Below, piece by piece: positions 36,501 through 48,153 of a stretch of 64,000 nt of DNA (within the stretch, counting starts at the first letter, position 1; each line of letters opens with the position of its first letter). The notes under the pieces are model-generated. The model saw only the letters and a program-made list of their open reading frames with translations. It had not been told where the DNA came from and did no database searches. The stretch is taken from contig CM072888.1 in assembly GCA_037013685.1 (NCBI GenBank), positions 17,222,589 through 17,286,588 on the forward strand, read 5' to 3'. A program made the position numbers and the translations under genes. The DNA comes from Acridotheres tristis (Eukaryota > Chordata > Aves > Passeriformes > Sturnidae).

Positions 36501-38717
36501 TTCAGGGAGGGAGAAAGCAGTACTCAAAGTTATGGTTTATTATCCAATTTTTTCTAAATTTTTTTCTTCCTTTTTTCTCTCTATGTATGTCTCGGCTTTT
36601 TCAATGCCTCCCAAACACCTTCTATTTCTGTCTTCTTTTTGTGCATCCTGTTGCTGCTCACTTTGTATTTTTTCTCCCCTCTTTTCCTCCCTATTAGTTT
36701 ATTATTCCAAATAAATCTCATTTATCTGTTTTCAGCCTTCTCGCTCCATTTAACTCTTGTCTGAGACTGTTTCTTTTCTTCTTCCACCCTGCTCTGTATT
36801 TTATCACCTTTGGCTCTGCTGATTGTGCCAGAATTCAAACACCATGACTCAGGTGGACAGCAGGTGTCCCTGGCCACTAAAGAGACCCTTTGTTCGATGG
36901 CAACTAAAGACAAGCTTGAGTACCTGAATTCTGATTAAAACAGTGTTGCATCTTTCCCCATCATGGCCTGACTTTTCTGCAGCCCTAAGGAGGGTGGAGA
37001 ATTGGGCGTCATTAGGATTAGTTGTCTAAAACTGGAAACAGCAGAGCTGAACTCTGTTGGAGCAGCACTATAGCTACCCAGTGCCATTTGACACATCCAT
37101 GTGTGTTTGCAGCAGGCTGAACCCAGGAATGCTAATGGTGCTCCCATCCACCAGAGGCAGTGGGAGTGAGCACTTGCTCTCAGCTATTTCAGCTTGCTAT
37201 TATTTTGGACCATTGACTACGAATGAAGTTCAAGCCAAATTGAACACAAATCACCTAGAGCTTCATGTGAAAAACCTCAGATAAATTAGTAGTAGAGCCT
37301 CTAGCCTCACACAGCTTAAGTGACAATCATTGCATATCTGGCCCTAAAAGCCAGCACTGTTCCTCCTGCCTCCCTGTTGCTGCACATTTGAGAGCTCACA
37401 GCATTGGCAAGGCTGGATTACCACCCTACACTCAAACACTGCCTGTATGGATTGCCTTCTTCTGTGGCTCTTTGTCAGCAAGCAGAGCAACTTCTGAAAA
37501 CTGATAGGAGTTGTGACAGTGGGGACTGATGTTTGTTCTGTCTCCAGCAGCATGCAGGTAGTAATGAGGAGTCCCTTCTGCATTGTCCTCCCTGTGACCT
37601 TTCTCTTTCCAAGGAATGCTCCTTCTGCTGGTTACTCATTAGCAGTTGCAGGAAGGCTCTGAAATTACAGGACCAGCCATAAGGACTCCATTTCAACCCA
37701 TTTCTGGAGGAGAAGGGCATAATAAAAAGAGATGCAGGAGTTTGTGTGGGAAATGTTAGAGGACTACCTGGCTTGTCTTCCAGACACTGGAGCTGTGTGG
37801 CTTTGTGTGTCTGTCAGTAATCAGGAGCAGGAAAGAAACTCTTCTAATTGTCCCTCTAATTTTCTTTAATTGAGGAAATGGCTCTTTTTGTGGACATTTC
37901 TCTCCATTGGGCAGGTTAGAGGGCTGCTTTGGGCATCTTGTGCAGTGCTTGAATGAATGGGAGGAAAAGTGCCTCTGGCTGCATGGCATTTATTCATTGC
38001 CTCCTCCTTGAGAGGGAGGTTAGTGTATCACAGCATGATTAAGGGCAAGAGAATCTTACTCTAAATCAGAGAAAGATTGGGAAGAAATTAAAATTTACTT
38101 CCTCAGGTCACATATATTTTTTTCCTCACTGCTGTCTTTCCTCCATCACGGAGCTCTAGCATTGTTGGCATGTACAACCTAATGGATACACCAGGGCCAG
38201 CAGCGTGATGGATTTCAATGTCACAGAGAGAGTACTGAGTGAAGCACATAGGGGGAAAAAAAAGAGAAAAGAAAAGATCCTTGGATTTCATTGCACAAAT
38301 AAATGTCAGAATGAAACAGGTCTGGCATGACTTCAGCTCTCTGCTACCCAAAGTCAATCACACTGAAATGCTCATATAAGGAAGAAATACTGTACTGCTC
38401 TGGCGGGGGTGAAATATCAGGTCTAGAACTAACCTTTTTGACCACTTCAGTGCTGCTTTAAACTTAAGAACAGACTTAGCAGCACTTCAGTGGAGGCTGG
38501 AACTCTTCACCCAACCTTATAGAAAGGGTAATTAGTACTGCAGTTTGTCGAACCTGGGTTGGAGGGGTGGTGATGAGCTATGGGACCCCAGCTGAAGCTT
38601 TCCTCACCCCCTTTAAGTGCTGTGCACTGAATACAAGAGAAGTGTGTCTTACACTGTGCCTATTTTTTTTGGGCAGCACACGTCCATATTTCCTGTGGTG
38701 AGCCAAGGTGTCCCCAG

Positions 38718-38818
38718 CTGTTACAGCAAGGACCTCAGAGAAAAAGAGCAAGAGTGCATCTCTCAAAGGAAAGGCAAAGGTGACTTGGCACCTCCGTGTG
38801 TTGCTGGCTGAAATGGAG
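38718..38818 (+). CDS. Weak candidate exon, 101 bp
   Basis: It follows a tccccag acceptor and ends in GAG with a gtaagg donor at 38819. Only one frame is open; it starts VTARTSEKKS, is rich in lysine and serine, and ends LLAEME. The entry phase is 1 and the exit phase 0, so it does not match the phase-0 candidates elsewhere. The composition could equally be random. I recognise no domain. Confidence 0.13.
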
Positions 38819-39193
38819 GTAAGGACATGGTTGCAGAATTTAGCAATGTGTAGCAAATTCAGGTCATCAACACATCCACCTCCAGATGTGCTGTTTGTGT
38901 GACAGCAGCTCAGGTCAGGTCTTCTCAGTAAAGATTTAGCCTGGACTTATTTGACTCAGGAGACCAGCTATTGCTGTTTAATGGCTTTTACTGGAAATCC
39001 AGTAAGTAGGAAAAGGCTGAGTTTGCTTTGCTTCATCCTTTTTCCTCACCATTTCCCACAAGCAGGCTCTCATTTGGAGGCAAATGCTGGCTCTTCAAGG
39101 TAAATGAAAAAAAGAAAAGTTTAGAAGTATGAAAGTCTTTCTTTGTGAAAGAAATACCCTTTAAGACTCACTAAAAATATTTTTGAGATTTTA

Positions 39194-39787
39194 ATCACAG
39201 AATCATAGAATATCTGACTTGAAAGGGACCCACTAGGATAATCAAATTCCAACCCCCACCTCTGCATAGGACAACCCAAAAATCACACCATGCACCTGAG
39301 AGCATTGTGCAAACTCTTCTTGAGCTCTGTGAGGCTTGGTGCTGTGACTGCTGCCCTGGGGAGCCTTTTCCAGTGCCCAAACACCCTCTGGGTGAAGAAC
39401 CTTTTCCTAATATCCAGCCTAAACCTGCCGTGACACAACTTCAGACCGTTCTCTCGGGTCCTGTCACTGGTGACCACAGAAACAAGATCAGTGCCTGGCC
39501 CTCTTCTTCTCTAATGAGAAGTTGTAACTGCAGTGAGGTCTCCCCTCAATCTCCTTTTCCCAGGCTGAACCAAGTGACCTCAGTCACTCCTCATACAGCT
39601 TCCCCTTTTGACCCTTCACCATCTTCATTGCCCTCTTTGGACCCTGGTAGTTTAATACCTTTCTTATATTGTGGCACCCCGAACTGCCCCCAACACTGGA
39701 CCTGAGGCCACCCCAGTGCAGAGCAGAGTGGGACAATCCCCTCCCTTGCCTGGCTGCTGATGCTGTCCCTGATGTCCCCCAGGACAC
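39194..39787 (-). mobile_element. CR1 LINE, 5'-truncated copy with 3' end
   Basis: Non-LTR retrotransposon fragment in reverse orientation. On the plus strand it opens with atcacagaatcatagaat, the reverse complement of the avian CR1 3' terminus (attctatgattctatgat-type repeats). Next come the typical 'gggacc...tccaaccccc' region and the reverse complement of the reverse-transcriptase C-terminal tail. At the far end it reads gagtgggacaatcccctccc...ctgatgtcccccaggacac, the common upstream CR1 sequence. At about 594 bp it lacks nearly all of the element (full-length CR1 is several kb) and is dead. It abuts a second CR1 3' end at about 39788-39791. Confidence 0.93.
39283..39477 (-). pseudogene. 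Remnant of CR1 ORF2 C-terminal tail
   Basis: On the minus strand this 64-codon frame carries the highly recognisable end of avian CR1 reverse-transcriptase proteins: SDRTRENGLKL, then GRFRLDIRKRFFT, then HWKRLPRAAV, then APSLTELKKSL. Functional CR1 proteins have a similar run with 'NFFTERVVKHWN.LPREVVESPSLE'. The tail follows the catalytic domain and its role is unclear. The frame is isolated, without catalytic or endonuclease domains, so it is a broken relic of a mobile-element gene and not a host gene. The apparent ATG is incidental. Confidence 0.85.
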
Positions 39788-39790
39788 ATC

Positions 39791-39935
39791 AAGGCTGGAA
39801 AAGACCTTTAAGATGACCAAGTCCAACTTGGTCATGCCCTCAGCATTGCCACTGTAGCCCTTAAACCACTAAACCACACCACTCAGTGCCAGATCCAGAC
39901 ACCTCTTAAACACCTCTCTGCAGGGCCTCTCTGCC
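39791..39935 (-). mobile_element. Second CR1 LINE 3' fragment
   Basis: On the plus strand, aaggctggaaaagacctttaagatgaccaagtccaac followed by gcattgcc, ccactaaacca and acctcttaaacacctc matches the reverse complement of a common CR1 3' end (ttggacttgatgatcttaaaggtcttttccaacct). It is about 145 bp, 5'-truncated, and lacks the terminal attctatgat repeats. Its 3' end touches the 5' end of the preceding CR1 copy with no spacer that I can see, in the same orientation. Confidence 0.85.
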
Positions 39936-40280
39936 TTTTAGTGATAATATTGCTTGTTGCAGCACAAGCTCTTGTGCTCGTAGAGTCTTCCTAGAATCTG
40001 CAAAAAGCACAAAGCAGCAAAATTTTCACTAAGTATCCTGGAAAAGGGTACATTTGTGATCAGGTCTAGATAGCAAAGGTGTTTTCTTCCTTCATTAGTT
40101 CCTCCATTTCTGCAGGCACTACAAGGTGGCTTAGCACATCCACTGTTGTCTGGAAATAGTCTAATCTTTATTTGCCAAAATGATAGCTTAAAACTAGAAA
40201 CTAGCCTAAGAGACATCATGTCAATTGAACAAATAATCCTGACAGTTTCCATGGCTCCTGCAAGGCTTTTCTTATTTAAA

Positions 40281-40311
40281 ATAATACTAATACTACTACT
40301 AATAATAATAA
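40281..40311. repeat. (ATA/ACT)n microsatellite
   Basis: AATAATACTAATACTACTACTAATAATAATA-type triplets over about 31 bp. Confidence 0.75.
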
Positions 40312-41442
40312 AGCTGAAAGCAAGTAATGAATCTTCGTGTAACCCCATGAGGGCACAGACAATAAAATTGCTTTATATGTGTCCCTCTCTTGCCCTTTTC
40401 TTTCTTCAAAGTATCAAAAACAAGAGGAAAGCAATAAAACCAAATACTTTATAGACCATATAAAGTAACACAACATCATGATGCTGTTTCTCTCACTGAT
40501 GCCTGGCTGCAATGCAAGGTGAGGGCTGTGTCCTGTTTGTAGCTTTTGAGCTGCTACTTGAAAATTTGATTTAGTTTATGTGGTACAGATGTCTGGAGTT
40601 ACTTGTACAGTAATGCCCTTAGGAGCTGTTTCATATAGAATACTACAGTATAAAATCAAGTCATTAAACAATTGGGATGGAGATCCCAGCTCTTACATGT
40701 CATTAGTACAAAACCTTAATGTAGAACAAAACTGTATGAATAACATGGTTTGGTTGTTTGTTTTTTATTCCCTTCTGGTTAACAGGAAAAAAATGGGAAA
40801 CAAAGTAATTAAAACCTCGGGTTCTTATTGAAAGACAGCTCCAGGGTGTTGAAAGAACTTTATTTGACCTAAATGACTGATTTTTTTTGTTGTTTTAAAC
40901 ATGTAATTTATCTCAAAATTGAAATTCTAATTGCAGTGATAGAAACATTGAGTGGAAAACAACATCCTGACTCTTTAAATGGGCCTTAAAAAATGGGCAC
41001 TTGAAGAACTCACTCCTTTCTTCCTACCCATGTCTCTAGTTTCAGTCAGCATCATCATGGATTTGCCATGATGACCATATGGGACACCTGAGAGGGCCTG
41101 GCATTTTTAGGAAAAGTGTGGCATATCACAGAAGACTTCCTTTCAAAAGGATGATCACCTGGTTATACTTTTAAAGTAATAATCTTCTCAGATTCTTTGA
41201 CGTGCATTTATTTTTCTTGTTCTTTCAAAGATGAATATCATTAATAACATGTACACACTACGTGGGGACAGAGAAATAGCTTCCCATGAGGTCTTGAAAT
41301 CCTTCATAAAGTGTTTGCCCTCAAGCTGTCTGATGTTTTTTGCTGGGATTATTCTTTTCTGTCTGTAACATCATTGCTGCTGAATCCCTGGATGCCTCAA
41401 ACGTGGCACTCTGGGACATGAGAGGTGAGGGGATATTTGATG

Positions 41443-41468
41443 CTTTACTGTTTTGGTAAACAGTGAAA
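41443..41468. repeat. Imperfect inverted repeat (hairpin)
   Basis: tttactgttt and aaacagtgaa are separated by a short ttggt-like loop and pair in nine of ten positions. A short hairpin, function unknown. Confidence 0.55.
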
Positions 41469-42058
41469 AGAAATGGGCCAGATTTACCTATTACCTAGTA
41501 TTTTATGAGCCTATGTATAAGAAGAGAAGTTGTTGACAGCACAGCTCAAGAGAAAAATATGTTCCTAGGAGTGCATCCCTTCATCATTGGGCAAGAGCAG
41601 GACTGAGGACATTTCCACGGACTTGGTAACAAATTAACTTCAGAGGACAGACATGTTATGCCTATGCTTCTGTTCTTCACCGGTGGAGAAACTTTAAGGA
41701 TAATTTAGTTTGGTTTTTTTTTTTTAATCTGAATTTCGACAGAAAGTACTCTGGCATAAATGTCAAGCTGGGAGGAGTTTTTAGGGTGTTCTCTTATATT
41801 TCTTCTATTTCCTGCACAATTTTTAGCAGAGATGTCAACTTCTTTTGTGGCAAAAAGCACAAAGTTAGGACATGATAGTGCTTAATTTGTAGCTGATCTA
41901 AAGTGTCTCCTTCATTTTTGATAATGAAAGTCAATGAGTTTTCCCACATATTTTGTTTCATTAGGTAATTCTCAGTGCCCTGGGAGGCAGGCTTCCAACC
42001 AGTAATCCTCTAAAAATAGGTTCAATTTGTCATCTAGATGCAGCTCTAGCAATAGTTT

Positions 42059-42129
42059 CTTTGGGGTTTTTTATGAGGTGTTTTCTGGTTTTGTTTTTGT
42101 ATTTTGGGGGTTTCTTCGGGGTTTTTTGT
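42059..42129. repeat. T/G-rich low-complexity tract with G runs
   Basis: Successive G runs (GGGG, GG, GGGGG, GGGG) are separated by T-rich loops, so a plus-strand G-quadruplex is conceivable. It is followed 26 bases later by an A12 run (42155-42166). Confidence 0.65.
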
Positions 42130-42634
42130 GACAAGATGGCATCTTCACCTGCAGAAAAAAAAAAAACAACTGAAAATTTTCCAGAATGACAGTTTCACTG
42201 ATGGCAAATGAAAGGTAAATATTGTAAGTGATAGGTTTGTTTGAATGGCTTAAATGAAGCTTTGCTCTGACTCTCCAATGTGCCTTAATTTCCAGGCAGA
42301 GGAAACCTTGGCCCACCCTGAGAGGTGCACCAAGAGCAACTTAGGAGACTGCAAGGAAAGCCAGCCTCAAGGGTGTGGATTGGTCATTCCTAGGTCCATT
42401 CCACTAAGAGGAACAGTAATCAGAAGGTGCTGCTATTGTTTGAGGGGATGGATTGTCTGTGAGCGTCTTGCTACTGCCTTTGTTGGGTCCAGTGCTGATC
42501 TGTGGCTGTTGCAGCCTTACAAAACTCTTCCAGCAGTGCTAGAGCAGTTTGACTGGCTTTGAAAGGAGATGTGGTAGAGCATTAGTGTCTTTGCTTGGCA
42601 TGTGTCTGTGGAACAGCTTGCATCCACAACCAAA

Positions 42635-42797
42635 TCATTTCATTTACTTGCTTTCAGTCCATGTTCTCATCTCTTTAAAATGGGCACTATAATGCTGTCT
42701 CATTATGCACAGACTTCATGGGAGAGGTTCAGTAATCATTATGAAAAGGTCAGATGCTTCAGTGAAGGGCACCTATAAATGAGTCTATAAATAAATA
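42635..42797 (+). repeat. MIR/L2-tailed SINE relic
   Basis: tcatctctttaaaatgggcactataatgct matches the MIR stretch 'tcatctgtaaaatggggataataatact'. About 80 bases on, gatgcttcagtgaagggcacctataaat resembles the shared L2-type tail 'gatccttggatgaaaggcgctatataaat', and the copy ends in ATAAATAAATA. Order and spacing fit a forward, nearly complete 3' half of a MIR-type SINE. Confidence 0.58.
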
Positions 42798-45700
42798 GTC
42801 TGGAAGCCTTTAGGAGAGGCTAACAACTTATTTATCTTTTATCCTGCTGGTTGCAGGGGATGTATTAAAGCAAGAGCATACTGCTAATTAGTTTAATGCT
42901 GGAATTTTTGTTAGGGACCACTGCTGGGTGTAGCAGTTGGCTTGATATGACACCTGACCAGCACTTGGCTCATACGAATGCACAGTGTGGCTCCACGAGA
43001 TCTGTGCTGAGCCTCACTGGGGACTATGTTTCTTAATTGGGAAAGGATTGTGTTTATTCAGATGATACTTGCTGCTAAATATATCATCAGCAACTCTGTG
43101 GCACAGCTCTTTTTTTCCACTTGGCTTAGAGGAGAAAAGCGACTCTTAGTAATGCTTTTTATTGACTAGCCTGAGTGCTGCTAGTTGTTTGGTTAGCATT
43201 CAAAAATGTCAGCTCTGGACTTGAAGCTGCCTAGCAAAAAGTGGTTTCATTCCACACTCCAGTGGTATTTAAGGCAGGTAGAAAGAAGCACCTTGTTTGC
43301 TTTAAGGTCATTATATTTTCATGGGAGGACCCTCCTGATCTGCCTGTATACCAATGGGATGGATACTTTTGTTTGCTACCTGCCTGCACAACAGGCTTTG
43401 GCTGCAACAGAGGCCCAGGGTGGACCACAAAGACCATTCTGTGGGGTGGCAAGAGATGGGGGAAGTCCTGGGGTGGCTGAGGGGATGTCTCTTTGAAAGG
43501 CTTGTCCCTCAGGCAGCTTGTTTAATTGCTTCAGTATTGCTTAGCTTTTTGTCACATGAGGTTCAGCACTTCCAGGTGCAGAGAAGCTGACAGTTTCAGT
43601 GTGGAGGTTTTTCAGAGCCTTAACACACAGCTCCTTAGGAGATCTGTCTGACTCCTTGATTTCTGGCTGCAGACTGAAGCACAGAAAAAACACTTGAACT
43701 TGATTGTAGGACACGGAGTGCCCCCTTCCTTTTCTCTTTGACTAAGGAGACTGGACTTAAAAAAAGTGTTCAGTCCCATGTAATTTTGGTGCTTCTGAAT
43801 CCAATCTGCTCCAGGTAGCAAATCTGCTTAGTCCTCTGACTGTTCTCTGTGGCACATAGTTTAATGGCAGATAAAGAGAGAAGTCAGTTATTCATTGCCC
43901 TACCCTTATCTCTCTTCTGAAAGAATTGAGGCAGGCTGCATGTTTATTTTAAATCTGGTTTAAATACCTGAGTTAAAAGACTGGCCTTTTCCCTTGGCAG
44001 CCTGATCCCAGCTGAGTTTGCTTTTATCAGCAGTCTGAATGGAATAGGACTCAAACATTCCGTGGCTTCATGACAGAAGGTCTCATTTCTACCTGCTGGG
44101 CTTGCACAGGATGATACTGGGTGTTGCACTCTTTGCAGGTGGGATTTTAGTGATTGCAACCTTTCTGCTGTTGCAGCCTTTCCTTCCAGAGAGGTGGGAA
44201 ACACATGCATCTGCCCAAGAAGAGAAAGAGCAGAGACAACTTAAAAAGGGAAATGCCTTGATGCACTAGGGGAAAAAAAAGTGAAGCTGCAAAATTTATT
44301 CCTCAGTGTGAGATGATCCATCTCAGGAAGGCAGATTTGGTAAGTAGCTCTTTCTGTCTTTCTTTTGAGTATCTCAGCCTACAAAATGTTCTCCTACTCT
44401 GGTATTTGCACTAGGTTGATTAGGCTGGAGAGAACTGCAGGGCAGCCCCTTTATCTGATGACACATTGAGACATTTCAGCCCAAGAAACAGGAGTACACA
44501 CTCTCCAAAAACATTAAGGCAGTGGGAGCTACAGCAAAAGATGCAGCTGAAGAGCACCTGCAGTCAGGAAGTCTCCCAGCTGGTGCTAGAGGAAAGAATT
44601 AAGCAATGTGTTAGCATATTGCAGATTAGTCTAGCATCTGTCTGGCCCTCCTGAGCACCCAGGGCAAGCTTATGGTTGGGGTACAATTTCTGCAGAGGGG
44701 CATTGCCTGAACTGAGGTAGTTGTATGTATTAATTGAACCACATGGGAACTCTTCCATTGGCACACCCAACAGAGCAGTTTTATTCAGTGTCAGATATAG
44801 CAATATCTGCTGGACTCCTCACATTGCTAGAAAAACATAGGGGTGAAAAGAGCCCAAGCTTGGGCCCTAGAAAGTTGGGCAGTGCCCCTGTGTGTTGCCT
44901 TTCAGGGAGATAAAGGACTGCATCTTCAGACTCCATCTCCATCTTGAGAATCATTTGGTCATTTGACCTCTTTCTTTTTCCCTGAAGGTCTCTTCTCCTC
45001 GAATACCCCTGCCTCAGCCTAAATCCTTTTCTCACAAGAGACTTCTCTGTTTTACTTCATGCCAGCCTTCTGAAGGTGTTCTGAGCCATGTATGAGGTGG
45101 GGCAAGCTGAAGAAGAGCACAGATGGAGACTTTCCAGATAAATACATCACTAGGTTCCTTAGAATCTTCCAGCAGGTCTTGCTTCTCTTTCTCACAGGGG
45201 TGTTGTCTGTTTCCCCTGCAACAGTCCAGAGCAAGAAGATAACTTTTCTTTGCAACTTTGATCATCACTGAGGAGCATTGGATCTTTGCTGGAGGGAAAC
45301 AACACATTTTTGCAAGCAGAGAAGAAAAGTGCTCTGATGACCACTAGAATCAACTTTCCTTTCAAGCAGAACAAAATGTTTTTGTCAACCTGAGGCTGCT
45401 TTACTTTGGGAATCTCTAACAGCAGGGTTTAGAGTCTTTGCTAGCTAAAATATTGCCAGTTCTTCAGGCTCCATTTCAGGCATTAGTATGTGTGTAATGA
45501 GAGTTTTCCAGACCAAACTTCACACCATATAAAAGTATATGGAGACAGGGTTAGGCAGGACATAGAATTAGTTAGACTTTCATTTACAGTGTGTTATAGT
45601 TGTAAGGATCATTCATTCAAGCGCAAATTTTTGCTATTTTCATTACTGTCCAGGTGCTCCCCTGGAAAATTTTCACCTACGAATTTCATCTGAAAAGCTA

Positions 45701-47639
45701 CTGAGTTAATATATGTGTAACTAATTTTTCCCCTTAGTAAGCTAGTGAAATAAGAGCAGTTTCCTCGACATCTTTCCTGTGTGAAGTTTTTTTCCTGTAA
45801 TAACAGCAAGACACTTCATCAGTCTTGGTTTATGTTTCCCCCTTTGAAACAGGCATTAAAGGGTTGGCTAACTAGGAAGATTTGTAGCAAGGATAAATTC
45901 AGCTGTACACATGAAGATGGCAGACATTGAACAAGGAAATGCCATCCCAGTATCTCACTGTCCAAGCTTTGGCCTGGCTATGGGAGTTGCCAAACAGCTC
46001 CCATCAGCCAAAATATTCTTAAGTAAATGATTTTTTTTTTTTGGTCTCGAGTTAGATGATGATCATTTGGTGCTGGCTGGCATTTATATTTGCAGTCCTT
46101 TCAATTTTTAAGAGTGAGATTTTTTTTTTTACATTTGCTAATGGAGGAGAAGTGGAGATATTTGTTCTACAAGTGCCTTCTCTAGACAGAATATTTCATC
46201 TCTATTTATATTTCTTCTTTCTACAATGGGCACAGATATTTTTGTCTCATTATTCATAGACTTCAGAGGATTAAATAAGCAATAATGGTGAACAGGCCAG
46301 ATTTCTTATTTAGAGGTTCCAGATCAACAAGGCAATGAATAAATAGGACAAACAGATTTAGCCAAGGCTTACAGTGTATTAACTTCATCTCATTTCTCAT
46401 TAGTTTGGTATCAAGCTTGTCTCATAGTCTGCTGCAGTCATACTGTATATAAAAATCTGCTCTCAAAAGCAAGTTGGTAGTTTCTGGGATTTATAAATAT
46501 TGATGCCTGAATGAGGCTCCTGAGTGTGTCATGACATTTCACACTGGAAAAGAAGAAAGTTGCAGCAGCTGTTCAGCATCCCAAGATCCCTTGCCACCAG
46601 CCTTTTTTCCTTTATTGTTCAGCCTTTTTTTTCCACCCTCCTGAGGACCAAGATGTCTTTCTTTTTTTTCATGGGTTTGAACCTGCTTGGAAAATAAACA
46701 TTCTGCATCCATAAAGGCTAATAGCTCATTGTTAATTTTAGGCTACTCTTGTTTAAAACCCCACCTCTTGCATGTGCTTTTACACTGTGCCCTCGGACAT
46801 GGTCAGAGGTTTTGCCCTTCCGTATCTTGGATGGAAGTGTCAGAGCTGTAATGGCTCAGTTCTGTGAATTAGCTGCTCAAATTCTTTCTCAGTCCTGGAA
46901 ATAAACAATAGGTGGGTCTTGTGTCTCTAAGAAGTGAAGCATGCACCCTTCTGTCTCTGCAAAGATCATCAGATTTAAGATAACAAAGCTGAAGATATTT
47001 GCATGTATCTTGCGTACTTACTGAAATGGAAGTGACACTGTTCTTAAGAGCAGAGGTGTAGAGAGCAATCCAGGCTATTGATTTTTGACCCAAGCCCTTT
47101 TGTTCCAAGGAAGAAAGTAATTCGTTCTTATATTAGACTGTGGTTACATTAGATATTGGAAATTTGTATAGCAAGACAAAAAGGAATTGCTGCCCTAAAA
47201 CTTGTATAAGTCTGCATCTTCTCTGGAAAAATCCCAGGGTAGCTGCAGAATTGGTGACATCTCATCAGCTCTGAGCAGGAATTGTCCCAAAAGAGGGCTC
47301 TTGAGTGCTTTGTCATGCAAGTTTGCAGTTTGGACAAGAGCAGCTGAACACTGCTCACCGTCTGATAACTGCCTGTGCTGCAGCTTTCTCCTGTAATGAG
47401 CAAGTCAGAGTGTTTTGTACTTTTGTGTTTATATGTGTGTCTGTCTCACAGCTCTTGTAACATTGTCTTGCTGTGGGAGTTTGCTGTTACAAGTGCTGTG
47501 CTAACTGGTGATGAGATGTTTTAGGAAGCAGCCCTGCATGTACTATGATAAATGAACAGAAGGGCTATTTCATAGTGCTTTTGGGGAGAAAAGAGAAGTC
47601 TTTTTTCACCTCATTGTCTCTATTTTGAAAAGGGTCGTA

Positions 47640-47702
47640 TTTTATTTCTTCTTAGTTTTTTTGTTTTGTTGGGGTTATTTTGTTTGTTTCTTTGTGGTTT
47701 TT
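47640..47702. repeat. T/G-rich low-complexity tract
   Basis: Long T runs broken by G, including ttgttttgttggggttattttg. Same character as the other T/G tracts. Confidence 0.65.
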
Positions 47703-48134
47703 CTGACTGCTACACCACCAGAGCAGCCCAGTATTTGGGAAATTTTCCCAGAATATGTTGACACAATCAGCTTGTTGACTGTCAGTGTCCACAGCTGCTC
47801 TACTGGGAAGGGAAAGGGACTTGCTTATTATTCACATTGTTAAATGCTTAGAGGCAAGGATTCCCAATTTTCTCTTCACCTAACTCCTTCATTTATTCTT
47901 CTGAGGAAAAAGCAATCCTGTTTGGGAGATACAAAGGCAATATAATGAGGTAGAGTTGGGATAGTTCTTAAGGTAATTCCACTCTATTGTAAGAGATACA
48001 TTTTCACATGGGTGAATGGGGAGGAGATTTCATGCCCAAATACTGCTTAGCAGTGTGGAGTCACCACATTTTGTCTGGCTGACAAAATAGTGGCCTGGTT
48101 TCGTCTCCTCCTATAAAAAATACAGTCTGGATCC

Positions 48135-48153
48135 AGAGAGAGAGAGAAAGAGG
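48135..48153. repeat. (AG)n microsatellite
   Basis: AGAGAGAGAGAGAAAGAGG, a short dinucleotide run. Confidence 0.75.

Larger units (their letters stand above)
27991..39193. other. Unique non-coding sequence, no gene seen
   Basis: About 11 kb with no recognised gene or interspersed repeat. It contains an 8-bp inverted repeat (30540-30560), AT-rich stretches with TAAT-type words near 28940-28990 and 34320-34440, and a donor-bounded segment (38718-38818) that is open in one frame. A strong-looking donor at 35525 (gggaaagg then gtaagt) has no convincing exon upstream. Confidence 0.5.
39936..42634. other. Unique non-coding sequence
   Basis: Includes an ATA/ACT triplet microsatellite (40281-40311), a near-perfect hairpin (41443-41468), a T/G tract (42059-42129) and an A12 run (42155-42166). 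No exon or gene seen. Confidence 0.5.

Noticed and set aside
39307..39705. 132-codon plus-strand open frame
   Set aside because: It is antisense to the CR1 element; the meaningful frame there is the minus-strand reverse-transcriptase tail.
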